From Ziziphus jujuba (taxonomy: Eukaryota > Streptophyta > Magnoliopsida > Rosales > Rhamnaceae): DNA of 64,000 nt. Below are positions 1-11,615 of this stretch, one piece after another (within the stretch, counting starts at the first letter, position 1; the number at the start of each line of letters is the position of its first letter). The translations under genes and the position numbers were made by a program. The stretch lies in assembly GCF_031755915.1 (NCBI RefSeq), contig NC_083382.1, positions 32,076,501-32,140,500 of the forward strand. Direction: 5' to 3'. The notes beneath the pieces were generated by a model. That model did no database searches and was not told the DNA's origin. It was given only the letters and a program-made list of their open reading frames with translations.

Positions 1-226
1 GCTTCTCAGTTGAATCCCGGATTTTATAATATAATTTCCGTGGAAGAACTAAAAACCTCAAATTTTGATTTTTAAAATTTTATAAATTCCTGGATACTCA
101 AAGTTGAGATTTTTGACGATTTTTCGCAATGATCGAACTGGAATCGTAGCGGGAAGGGAAGCGGAAGAGAAGCTCGGAAAATCTCGGTGACAGACAGCGT
201 AAATTTTTTGGTAGAGGTGAAAAACG
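1..226 (+). other. 5' flank and leader of SGF29
   Basis: AT-rich upstream sequence that turns GC-richer just before the ATG at 227. No ORF of its own. It probably holds the 5' UTR and the proximal promoter. I see no unambiguous TATA box at a fixed distance, and the transcription start is not determinable here. Confidence 0.5.
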
Positions 227-3200
227 ATGTCGTCTCCGGACATTGCGGGAATACTGGAGAACTCCAAGGAGCTCGATCGATTGAGGAAAGAGCAAGAGGA
301 AGTTCTTAACGAGATCAACAAGATGCACAAGAAGCTTCAAACCAGTAACTTTCTTTTTCTGCTGTTCCTTTCAAAACAAAAAAAAAAAAAAAAATTATCT
401 TTTTTTTTTTTTTTTTTAAAGAAAATTTTTAGTTTTCTGCTTTTGTTTTGTTAATCTGTGACTTGGGTTGTTGTGCTTACTGCTGGATTAGTAAATGGTT
501 TGACTTTGCATAAGAATTGCACTGCAGTTTTGTTTTTTGTTTTTGCTATTGAATTTTTTTTATTTTTTTTTTATTTTTAGAATTTGATTAAATTTGAGAT
601 ATTTGTGATGTTTAATACTTTTTTCTTAAAAAATTTTGGAGTTGTTTCTTCATTATTGTAAATGTGATTGAAATTTGAAGGCATAGTTATATGTTTAAGG
701 AGATTGAGGCAGTGTAGTCCATACTTGTTCATCCTCTGAAAAATCCCATATAGAAATAATTGAGATTAGGATTACTCACCAAGTTAAGGAGCATTCCCAA
801 ATCATAAATGTATATTCTTTAAGTAAGAATACAATTTTCTCTATCAGATTCCTTTATCTTTCTTAACTAAATTGTTATTATATATAAACGTTTGCTATCC
901 TTCTGTGATATTTTAAGTTAGAAAGGAAGGTCAAGATAATTCAATACCAGAAAATCATATTATTGATTTTAGTGAATTCCAGAACTATAAGTTTGCAGAG
1001 GCCGCTTTATAAAGATATCTTTCTAGTACCAAGATTATCTATCTATTCACTTATGGTATCGAGTATCAATGTTGGAGAAGTTTTGCTGAGTACTTTTCAT
1101 ATAATATTACTTTGTTAGTGGAGAAATCCATGACATAGTATCCCATTTTAGCTTGAATTTTATGTTTTTTTATTTTTTATTGAATATTTAATGGAAAGTA
1201 ATGAGCAGGAGTGTCACTTCTCTGGAAATGTTTGTAGAATGAAAAGTTATACCATGGTTAAAATTATTTAGAAACTTTTTCCAAAGCAAGAATTGGTGTG
1301 AACAAAAATTAGTATGTAGATTACATTTAGATCTTCTCAGTAAAGCTTATAAGAAGAAATTAGGTAGTTCTATTAATGCGATTTTCAAATAAGGAAAAGC
1401 CATATAATTACTGGACTATGTTACTACATAATTGGAAAAGCAGTTAAGATTGGTTAAAAGGCCTTTCTTTGGTCCCAAATTGTTATTTTCTTCAGATCTC
1501 AGTAAATGATCAATCCATCTTCGGAAATTTTTATAACTTAATCTAATAATTGTGGTAGTGATAACACTGATGGTGTTAAAAATTAGCTATGTTCATTTAA
1601 TACGTAAGCAAATCCAATTCTATATTTTTTCTTATGATATTAACCAGCAATACCATGAGCCCCACTAGAGTTCTCGGCGTAAGTTACCATTTCTTTAAAT
1701 ATTATCCAACATGACCATTGCCATCTAATAACAGTTTGTCCACCTTGTCAGTAGACCTATTGGGAGTTTAAATGGTATTATCACCATCTGAGGGTTAAAA
1801 TTTTAGCCAAATCTACCAGCTCTGCTGTCATTTCGAGTCACATAATTTTATCACCACCAATCCATTTCTTTCTTTATGATAGGTACCATCTGCCATGGAC
1901 CATGTTGTTTTTGCCAATCAACCATATCACTTCCATTGGCTTTTCATTGTGTGACAAATACAAAATTCCTGTAATCTTTCATTCTTATAGTCCAGTTTTG
2001 TTTAACCTGATGGGTTTTCATGTATTTTATATTGTTGCTGATCTCTTGTTACCTTCCGATGCAGCTCCAGAGGTGGTTGAGAAGCCTGGGGATAATTCAT
2101 TGTCAAAACTCAAGAATTTGTATGCTGTTGCTAAAGAACTTTCTGAAACTGAAGTAAAGTGCGTTCTTGTATCTTTCATGAAGTTAACTTCCTATTCTCA
2201 ATGATATTGTTTTCCTTTGTGGTTGTGGAGGTCATGTTTTTTCAGATTTATGTTTTAGAGTTGGGTCCTCGTGGTAACTTTCTTTTAATGTTTAACTGCA
2301 AATTTCTTTCTAGGTTGGATTTTCACCCTGTATAATTGATAGTTTATTTGGTTGCAGTGTTTCCAGTGTCTTATCAAGTCAAATTGATTCTCTGCTGCCT
2401 TCTGGACCTCCAGGGCAGCCACGAAGAAGAATAGGTATGTGCTAGTGCTAAAGATCTTGGTTAGTTGCTTTCTTATCGTCACATGGGAATGAAAAATTCT
2501 TACAAATTTGTATTCCAGGATCCATAAAAAAGTTTGCTTTTCATTCTAAAGTACATTCTTCTTGTTGTTACTTTGATTCAATGACAATTGTTTTTTTTTT
2601 CATTTTTTTTATTAAGGTAATGCCATAGTTTGTTCCTTTAGCTGATGTTTATGCTTGTTATAGAAGGTAATGATCAGAAAAGGAAGAGAATGAAGAGTGA
2701 TTCAGATATTTCACGACTTTCCCCTTCCATGCGAAGTCAACTAGAGCTTTGTGCTAGCCTGAAAGGGGAACAGGTATACTTGTAGTTGAATAATGATCTG
2801 TCATAGGTGATTGCTTTTAGAATATTATTTATTATCTTTTGAATTTTTTTATTATTGTTGTATATTATCGCTGTTAGGTAGCAGCTAAGGTCAATCCAGA
2901 AGATGTTGATAAGGACGAGTGGTTTGTTGTAAAAGTGATGCATTTCGATAAGGAAACAAAAGAGTAAGTTTCAGCAGATACAATGTTATGCATAGGACTT
3001 AGTTTGCAAAATGTTGGAATATGCATTAGAGTTTTCATTTGATATATTTTTATCATTGTGCTATTTGCTTATTGCTAGCTTTAAAAATGTAGCTCTTTGC
3101 TTAAATCTCAATCCATGAGTTATTACTTTTCTTAGTTCTATTCTAGAGACTCTACTTCGTCTCCTATGTTAACGATTTCCCTCTTTGTGCAGATTTGAAG

Positions 3201-4023
3201 TACTAGATGAGGAACCAGGAGATGATGAAGACAGTACTGGTCAACGGTAAATCTCATTTATTGTCTCCATTTCATATAAATTCTTATTTCCTTTTTCCTG
3301 AGTTTTCTTGTATTCCTATCCATGCACCCTAGTATATGGTAGATTATGTCTTAATGGTATATGAGATTGGCGAAGAGATATCGGACATTTGCTAATTTAC
3401 AATCATAATTGACTAATATGTGTATGTATTTTATTTCTATCTTAATCATCAGCTATAGCTGCATTTCATATAATTTCTTCTTTCTGCCATTTTCTGCTTC
3501 CAGAAAGTACAAGGTTCCTATGTCGGCTATTATTCCATTCCCCAAAAGAAATGACCCTTCTAGTGCCCCAGATTTGCTTCCTGGAAGACATGTTTTGGCA
3601 GTCTATCCAGGCACAACTGCACTGTACAAGGCAACTGTTGTCAATGGTCATCGCAAGGTGACAATTCCGTCCGCTTTTTTTCCAGTTGATACTTCCAATA
3701 TGTTTGATGAATAAGATGTGGAACTAACTACTTGTTGTATCTGTACATGTGGAATACTCTCAACCACACCATTGTGACATTTACAGAGGAAAGGAGATGA
3801 GTAAGTGATAACCAAAAAAAAAAAGTGATATCCATCTGTTGGTTTGGCATGGAAACTATAGGATTTTCTACTTGAAGTCCATGCTGTTACCATCCTAACA
3901 TTCATGCTTTTCTTGTGCAGCTTTTTGCTCGAATTCGATGACGATGAGGAAGATGGATCCTTGCCTCAAAGGACAGTGCCATTCCATAAGGTGGTTCCCC
4001 TGCCCGAAGGACACCGTCAGTGA
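227..4023 (+). CDS. SGF29: SAGA-associated factor 29 (SGF29), tandem-Tudor histone reader
   Basis: Nine exons: 227-344, 2065-2158, 2358-2434, 2664-2773, 2878-2963, 3193-3246, 3504-3657, 3787-3800, 3921-4023; they sum to 810 nt (269 aa), the usual plant SGF29 length. The N-terminus (MSSPDIAGILENSKEL..., about residues 1-65) is helical/coiled-coil. Residues about 145-265 form the SGF29 C-terminal tandem Tudor region, which in the family binds H3K4me2/3 and guides the GCN5 acetyltransferase module of SAGA. Tyr214 and Tyr221 in the YPGTTALY segment and Phe241 sit where the aromatic cage is expected. The C-terminus ends VPLPEGHRQ, as in homologues. Intron 1 is 1.7 kb. Exon 2 is best closed at a GTGCGT donor, because the earlier GTAAAG donor would break the frame. 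Exon 8 is only 14 nt. The start is the first ATG and matches the family N-terminus. Confidence 0.93.
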
Positions 4024-4475
4024 ATCTTCTTGTTTATAGATTGTGTATAAATTTTTATACATATATAAGAGGGTGTGCTGTATTTTGGACCTGTATTTTG
4101 GACCAGACCTTTCTCAATTCTCATGCCCTCGGTAATATTTATTCCTAAATCTGTCGAAAATGCTTGTTTAACTTTGTGTCTTATATAGCAACACTTTTTA
4201 ATTTTTCTTGCTTCCATTTTTTTTTTCCCCCCCCCTCTTTTTTAAGATTTTCTTGCTTCCCCAATTTCATTTATATAGCTTGCCCTTTGCTTCAATTGCT
4301 TAAAAATAATAATAATAAATAAAATAAAGTTTGAATTGCGTCTCTAGGAGAATGTTATATAATTCAAAACCGCCAAGAGTAACTACGTGTTTATATTTTC
4401 AAAAAAAAAAATATATATATATATATATATTTATAAATAATGAGCTTCACGTTTCTTGTTAATTAAGGAACAACC
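4024..4475. other. SGF29 3' UTR and spacer with (AT)n tract
   Basis: Presumed 3' UTR of SGF29, T-rich and C-rich homopolymers near 4218-4237, a (TAA)n-like stretch near 4303-4325 and an (AT)n microsatellite at about 4411-4431. No coding sequence recognised. Confidence 0.6.
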
Positions 4476-5996
4476 ACGCCATTTTCCTTGATCGTCACAG
4501 CGAGTCAGAATAGTGTAACGGTGTCCGCCGCCGTCGTTGTCGTTGGAGCCACGTTTTCTTCTCCGACAAAGCTCATTTCCGAACCGTCGCCATCACTCTC
4601 GTCCTCTCTCTCTCCTCCCCCTCAGCTTTCTCTCTCTAGCACCAAAACCCTAGCGACGCCCCTTTTCTCCTCCTCCTTCACCAATGCGTCTACTGTATTC
4701 CGTCGCTCTCTTCTATCCGCCACCGTCGGCTCCATTTCCCTCCGGAGATCATTCACCGTTCGAGCGGCGAGGGGAAAGTTCGGGCGGAAGAAGCCCCACG
4801 TCAACATCCGCACCATAGGCCACGTGGATCACGGCAAGATCACGCTCACCGCCGCCCTTACCATGTACTTGGCTTCAATAGGAAACAGCTCGCCGAAAAA
4901 GTACGACGAAATCGACGCCGCTCCAGAGGAACGAGCCCGCGGCATCACCATCAACACTGCCTGCGTCGAGTACGAGACAGAGAGCCGCCACTATTCCCAC
5001 GTGGACTGTCCAGGTCACGCCGATTACGTCAAGAACATGATCACCGGCGCCGCACAAATGGACGGTGCGATTCTGGTGGTTTCCGGTGCCGACGGACCCA
5101 TGCCGCAGACCAAAGAGCATATCTTGTTGGCCAAGCAAGTCGGGGTGCCCAATATGGTGGTGTTCTTGAACAAACTGGACCAAAATTGAAGACAAGGAGC
5201 TCCTCCAGTTGGTTGAATTGGAGGTTCGCGAGCTTCTTTCTTCTCATGAATTTCCCGGAGATGAAGTTCCGTTCATCTCCGGCTCTGCATTGTTGGGTCT
5301 GGAAGCTTTAACCGCCAACCCGAAGCTCAAAAGGGTTGAGAATCAGTGGGTAGATAAGATTTACGAATTGATGGATGCTGTTGATAATTACATTCCAATT
5401 CCTGAGAGACAGATTAATCTGCCTTTCCTTTTAGCCATTGATGATGTGTTTACGAACACCGGTCGTGGAACAGTGGCAAGTGGGCTGGTGGAAAGAGGCA
5501 CGGTTAAAATTGGGGAAACTGTTGAGATAGTGGGTCTTAGACAGACTAAGAATGCAACAGTTACAGGGGTTGAAATGTTTAAGAAGACACTTGATAAGGC
5601 CATTGCAGGTGACAAAGTGGGGCTTTTGCTTAGGGGAATTCAGAAAACTGATATTCAGAAAGGGATGGTTATTGCTAAGCCTGACACCATTATGCCACGG
5701 ATTAAGTTTGAGGCTGCTGTGTATGTGCTGAAGAAGGAAGAGGGTGGCAGACATTCGCCTTTCTTCGCCGGCTACCAACCGCAGTTTTACAAACTTAATC
5801 TGCTGATGTTTGTGGGAAAGTTTCACATATCATGAATGATAGAGATGAGGAGTCTAAGATGGTAATGCCTGGAGAGAACGTTAAAATGGTTGTGGAGCTT
5901 ATAATGCCGGTAGCTTGTGAGAAAGGAATGAGATTTGCTATTAGGGAAGGTGGGAAGACAATCGGGGCGGGTCTCATTCAGTCCATTATCGAATGA
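4476..5996 (+). pseudogene. Pseudogene of nuclear-encoded plastid elongation factor Tu (tufA/RABE1b type)
   Basis: Intronless sequence readable from a chloroplast transit peptide (Ser-rich, ending in the [11 protein letters not shown] motif) through the whole EF-Tu body to the family C-terminus ([14 protein letters not shown] then TGA at 5994-5996). It is broken several times. No in-frame ATG exists at the start: an in-frame TAA lies at 4464-4466, and ACG at 4476-4478 sits where a start would be expected. The P-loop GHVDHGKT reads GHVDHGKI (ATC at 4839-4841), losing the Mg/GTP-binding Thr. A one-base insertion near 5182-5190, just after NKLDQ, shifts the frame. A second disrupted patch at about 5785-5830 shifts it back. 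Segments: 4488-5189 in one frame, 5209-5835 in another, then about 5825-5996. The functional family delivers aminoacyl-tRNA to plastid ribosomes. Plant copies are often intronless, so either retroposition or tandem/segmental duplication could have produced this copy. Confidence 0.9.
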
Positions 5997-8199
5997 ATAA
6001 AGCTTTTCGGTTATTTGAATCACCTTGGTTTCTCTCAATGTGCTAGTGTTAGGGTTATTCATAGAGAATTTATGGTGTTTTTTTGTTTATAATTTTTGGT
6101 TTTTTGCTCGTGTCTAGTAATGGTATCGTTTTGAATATTAACAAAAGGGCACCAATTCCATCTTTGCCTTACACTTTTGTTGGACGGACTTGGATTTAAA
6201 TGTTTTACTTCATGATAGCAGTTATAGAATATATTTCTTTATATTGCATTTAATTATTATTATTATTTTTTGTTATATTTGCACGTGATCTATATTTATG
6301 ACTTCTTTTTATATCATTCAGAAGGCATAATCTGCTGAAATTTCTTAGCAGAAGCAATAAAATCGGAATTCCAGAGCTTAAATACAAGCAAAGATTTCAT
6401 CAAATATAACACAGGCCACCCATAATTGAATTTTCAAGAACCCTTTCACGTGCGTGCTCGCACATGTTAATCCCGAGGAAATAGTTTTCAGAGTGTTGTG
6501 GTTTTTCATCATGATAATAGTGGTGGTTTTCCAAGACCCAACTTCTGTTTCTTCTCAAAGCTATAGATCAATGAGAGCTTCACGCATGAACATAATTTGC
6601 TTTTGTTATAGGTTTTGTTATTTTGAAACTCTTCAGCTCTTTATTATTTGCCATCAAGACTGAAGCGTCTCATCCTTGGTAGCAGAGAGGAATGCATGTT
6701 GTGTCGTTCATTCTATTGGAGCCTTGCGATGAGAATTGAGTTGGACTATCGAAAACTTTAAGCGAAGCAGACAGGGATTACTTCTCAATTGTACTCTATG
6801 AAATAAAACAAAACTTATCCCTTGGTCATCAAGATCTAAATTTGTTAGTTTATGCACTTGCCTAATACTTTCTCCATGATAAAATAAAAGCATGGAGTTG
6901 ATGTTTGTAGTTTGGATTGAATGATATGGAGTGTAATTATACAAGTTGTGATGCTAAGACTAACAGGAAGCTCAGGCCTTCAGGTTGTCTTCTGACAAAG
7001 ATGAATTAATTGTCATGGTGTTATAGACAGACAAAACGAAAAAGGAAGAGTAGTTATGGCAATGTTATGTAATGGAGATGATGATGGGACTGTCGGTTGT
7101 TATGTTGACTTGCCTCATGGATGAATTGAATGACATGAGGGCCTAGGATGTGGACAGATGATCTCAAGATTTTGTGGATGTAGAGTACCTTTGCATATGG
7201 CTTGGAATAACTGAATGCCATCATAGAAACTAAGCTCTTCCGGGTAATGAATCCCCAATATAGTCTTCTGGATTTTGTTTTCCATTTTCTTTTCTTCCAT
7301 CTTTTTTCTTTTCTTTCGTCTTGTTGTCAAATCAAGCCATCTTATAGGAACAACCAATCTGATGATGATGCATTGGTGAGAGTGTATGTTGCAGTTCAAA
7401 TTACTTATTGGTTGATCAATGATGTTGCTCTTTTATACTTGTGATCAGATTGAAGGAAAACAACAGACACGTTAGAAGCTACTGTGTGGCTCACACAAGT
7501 GGTGCTTTGGTACGTTGCCATTGATATCATGCTTCGTGGATAGCTCCGACTGCTACAAGTGAGAAAGTACGGCTTGACTTATAATTAGCTTAATTAGGTG
7601 ATATAGTAATCAAATTGGTGAGACATAAGATTGTAGCTAGAAACCCTGTCACATTTTATAATGAGATATAGCACAGAGAAGAGAGAGACTTATAGACCTC
7701 TCAATCTGTCTCAAACTCTAGCATTGATGAAAACTGAAAAAAGCAAGAATAACCATGCCTAAGAAAAAGCCTTCATCCAATTTTAAGGGGGCCATTGATA
7801 TCGTTGAGCTTTATGGATTGGTCCAGGTGTTGCACTGAGGAATTATGATGTAGCTTGTAATTAGCTTAGTTTGGTGATATAGAAATTAAATTGGTGAAAC
7901 TGATTCACATTAAGCCAGAGAGGAGAGAGAGAGTCATAAGATCTTATGAAGCTTCTTCCAATCGGTCTCAGACTCGATTCATGTAAACTGAAAAGCAAAG
8001 AAGCCAATCTTTCCAAATAAGGAACCCAAATGAAAATTTAAATCTTTGAAAATGCAATGTAACCAAACACAGATTTTGTTTTTGATATGGTGCAGAGAGA
8101 TTCATAAATCTAATGCTAATGTTCCAACACAACATCCTCCAGTACTACTCAGTGTTTCTCATCCTGGGCCCTGTTTCCACAGCTAAATCTTACAAACTC
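5997..8199. other. Intergenic region, no gene recognised
   Basis: 2.2 kb between the EF-Tu pseudogene and the 3' end of the first GDSL gene. Short ORFs here have no recognisable motif and no splice partners. The last 0.7 kb contains a diverged tandem duplication (separate entry) and the 3' UTR of the GDSL gene. A non-coding RNA cannot be excluded. Confidence 0.5.
7517..8060. repeat. Diverged tandem duplication, unit about 270 bp
   Basis: Two copies start with the same GCCATTGATATC at 7518 and 7791. Both contain the shared landmarks TAATTAGCTTA, GGTGATATAG, CAAATTGGTGA/TAAATTGGTGA, GAGAGAGA and AACTGAAAA in the same order. Small indels separate the copies. A third weak echo (GATATGGTGCAGAGAGATTCATAA) begins near 8083. 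The repeat lies just downstream of the GDSL gene. Confidence 0.65.
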
Positions 8200-9843
8200 T
8201 TAACGCCTATGGCATGCTTGAGTAATTGGAGTTGGTGGATCAGTTAAGGCACCATTAAGTATATGGTTAGCGACCCATTGACTAGCGGCCTGTGAATAGT
8301 GTACGCCATCCCAGCTAATATAACTTGAAGGGTTACTACAAGAAGGACCATACACTTCACTTCCATTGATGATTAATTTCGTCCCACACCAAACATGGGT
8401 ATAATTCACATGATAACCACAGCACACCTTTAGTGGCTCGGCAAATCCTACAACATGAATTTTTAGTACTAAAATTAGACTGCAATCATGCTTTACGATG
8501 AAAGACCGGTTTAGAAATGAGCAGAACCAAAAAGTACCATTTCTTAGAAATGAACAATTTTTCGTTGTATAGACTATAATGATATGATTGATGAACGTGG
8601 TATTGAAGTGATTATTACCTTCCTTTTTAGCATTGCTGATTAGTCCATACTTAGCTGCGTAGACATCTACATATGTGATTGCAGCCTTAGGGAGCTCTGC
8701 CCTTAGTTTGATAATTCTTTCCTTAAGCTGCCTGTTGAACTCTACAGCCATTTCATTCTGAGCCTTAATACAACCATATTGATCAACCAAACCAGGTTCT
8801 GGATTGAGAATGTAGAATCTTTGAACTGGCAAGCAACCAAATGGGCCTGTGTTATGAATCCAAAATGTCCTCCCTCCTTCGTTATATAGATGCTGAATTT
8901 TAAAAAGACCAATCAGATATCGAAACTGTACGTACGTCTAATGTTGATGCCGAGCAACTTCTATACTGAGACTTCTACTACTTACTTGGACTGCTGAGGC
9001 TAACTGGTTGATGATGTCCGGCAATGCTGCACGGAGTTGGTCGAAACTCAATTTGCGAAAACCAACAGAGAGATCATTCTGTCCAATATCAAATGTATAA
9101 AGAGCCTTGGAAAACTCCTCCGGCCTTGGTAGATTGATTCTGTCAGAGGGCTTCTTGGCTGTAAAAAAAAAAAAAAAAAAAAAAATGGCTTAGCATTATT
9201 ATCTCAAAATGGATAAAGATTGAAGCAATTTTTGTACTGGGAAATCTATAGAATAATGACCTTCTTGATAGAGATCGTTTGTCCTTGCTTTGAATTGATC
9301 GAACTGTGAAATCTGCATATCAAGGTAAAATGGGCTTATGCCATACTCATATATGGTTTCGTTCGGCTTTCTAATGGTTGATCCACCAGTCGCAAAGTTA
9401 GCACCATGTCTGTAATTTGCTCCTAACGAGTTCAAGTAAGCACTCAAATATGGCAGTTTTAAGTGCTCAGCTGCATAATCAAAGCACTCAATATTGTATT
9501 ATGCAAAACTATAGAAGAGAAAACCCAAAAATAAAAAATAAAAAAATAAAAAGATAAAGCTGGGATTTTGATTTTGATTTTTTTTTTATTTTTTATTTTT
9601 ACCTATAAAGTCTATGATAAGACGGCCGTCGGAGTCCCTTCCTGCTGGCTTATGGAAGAATGCCTCACCATAGGGTGCTTGAATAGGTAGAAATGCTGCC
9701 GATATACCTCCGGTGTCGGAATTCGAGTCACCGAAGTTGTAGATTGCGGGAAAAGAACAATCCGGTGAGCTTGATTGAGCACTTCCCACACTCAACAAAC
9801 ATAAAACTAAGAACCCAGTAAGGAAAGCTCTCCAAGACTCCAT
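8200..9843 (-). CDS. GDSL esterase/lipase (SGNH hydrolase), copy 1
   Basis: Five exons on the minus strand: 9843-9603, 9470-9261, 9158-8986, 8892-8619, 8447-8200; 1146 nt, 381 aa, normal for plant GDSL enzymes. The start is the ATG giving a signal peptide (residues 1-22, hydrophobic core [10 protein letters not shown]), so the protein is predicted secreted or apoplastic. Catalytic Ser40 lies in NFGDSNSD (block I), the GQND block III is present, and the Asp/His pair is D346/H349 in WDGVHY (block V). Cys pairs (CCGYH, VWCG) resemble the ENOD8/alpha-fucosidase-like GDSL subgroup. Substrate unknown; the family hydrolyses acyl and acetyl esters, including cell-wall ones. A TATA-like run at about 9937-9947 lies roughly 95 nt upstream of the ATG. 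The donor after exon 2 is an unusual GTCATT, but frame continuity supports it. A paralogue lies next door (11616-13320). Confidence 0.93.
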
Positions 9844-11153
9844 TTTTGCTGTTTCACAAGTATAGCTCATACCAGAGGCTAATCGCTCAACTCTCACTTA
9901 AAGATACCCAGAAGAAAAGTTATCATCTTTTGTATGTATATATATATGGGGACCGGGGACAAGGGAAATCCTTAGTCATAAGATTCATGTGGGTTGCTCG
10001 CTCTCATATTGTTTACGGCATTATTTTTCCTCTTTTAGCTGTTACACTTGCTTTCTACGCCTCTGTTCCTTTCTATCCCCACCACACTGTGGCAACTGGT
10101 TGTAATCCACCACTTTTTTTTTGTTTTTTAATGGTACTTTTTAGATCGCATGCTACAAGCAGAAAGTCTTTTTTGCTGCTTAAAATCTTGCCAACAAAGG
10201 TACTTTTCAATTGGATCTTATTTTTGGTATCTTAGAGCATGTCTAAGGACATTGCATTGTGCATTGCAATGTTAAAATATAGCATAAACATATTTTTTAT
10301 ACTCTTAAATGACCATCACAAAAAATATCAATTGTATTTTCTTATGTTAAATTAGACATAAAAAATGTAATTAATATTTTTTAAAAATAGATTCCACTGC
10401 ATTAATATTTGTGATGTCTATATCATTAAATAATATTATTTTTAATTTTTTTAAATGTTAAAATTTTATAAAAGTGTGATGCAATCCAATATTTTTGTTT
10501 TCACAATTTTTTCCCATACTATTTTTTCGATACATATTATAGAAAAAGGTAATATCAAATTTTAATATTGATGTAAGTATTGAAAAATATATGCAAATGT
10601 CAAAATTTAAAAATCACAGTGACAATATAGAATTTGGCTCTCAATCGGATTTTTGTTTGTTTATTGTGGTGGGGAATGGAGAATGAGGTAAAAGCTTCAA
10701 AAGCTAACCAACCAAAAAAGGACAATGGAATTAATAAGGACCGGACCAGAGAACCATTCCACGGCCAGGCATATGTCAATGACCAAGAAGTGTTGAACAC
10801 CAGCTGATTGTAATCGTGTGGCTGTGAGAGTACTTTGAAAGAGAGTCGGTGATGTGACTTTGACATATGATTTGGTAATTTTTGAACAAATTATTATTTG
10901 GTAAATGTTTGGAAGCATGGAAATATGATGTCGGTTTATGCAAGTGGACAAAACAAGGATGGGCAGGATTTTGTTTGTGCTTTTTTTTTTTTTTTTTTGG
11001 GTAAATGGATTTTGTTTGTGCTTGCGCTATCAGCGGAGAGTGGGATAGAATATAATAATATATTGGATAAAATCATTAATTCATTCATATCCAAACCTAT
11101 ATCTTCATCTTCTATTCAAAGAAAAATGAGTATCTTTTCACCAAGGGAAAAAA

Positions 11154-11188
<35 letters not shown>

Positions 11189-11615
11189 ATCTTGATCTGA
11201 TTCACATTGGAGATTTGAGGCCCAAAGCACAAGAATATCAACTCAGGGTCCATTATGCAGAGATCGAACTTTGTTCTCCAAATGGGACTCAATCAGATTC
11301 CAGCCCCAAGCTCTAGGTAGCCCAATTCAGTGAACTTGTACAGAGAATTGGGTGCTCGACAAGACCATTGATGAATAAAGGGTTTGCAAGAATTATAGTG
11401 TCTCAACCAAAATTCAGCATTGTCATCAACTCATTTTAGCATTTTTATTGAACAAATTCCACTATTTGTAACAAATTACCAATTCCTTTATCTGTTTTTA
11501 CTTTTTCCTTCTTGTTTGGTTTCTACTTGCTAGGAAACAGAGGAAGACCCTCTTGGAGATATTAGCTAAATTTTTCATTATTAACTTTGATAAACAAATA
11601 TATGGTACAACAATT
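9844..11615. other. Intergenic spacer between the two GDSL genes
   Basis: About 1.8 kb. It contains the promoter and leader of the downstream GDSL gene (minus strand), very AT-rich DNA at 10240-10620 and long poly-T (about 10980-10998) and poly-A (about 11156-11185) runs. No additional gene is supported. Confidence 0.5.

Noticed and set aside
4488..5835. Treating the EF-Tu locus as two functional genes
   Set aside because: The two ORFs are consecutive parts of one protein joined by a frameshift, with no splice sites between them and the start codon missing.
6454..7444. Small ORFs between the EF-Tu pseudogene and GDSL copy 1
   Set aside because: Short, compositionally random, no motifs, no consistent splicing; treated as non-coding.
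10240..10620. AT-rich segment beginning GAGCATGTCTAAGGACATTG, reminiscent of some plant MITEs
   Set aside because: No matching inverted end or target-site duplication could be found; may be a decayed element, but support is too weak to list.
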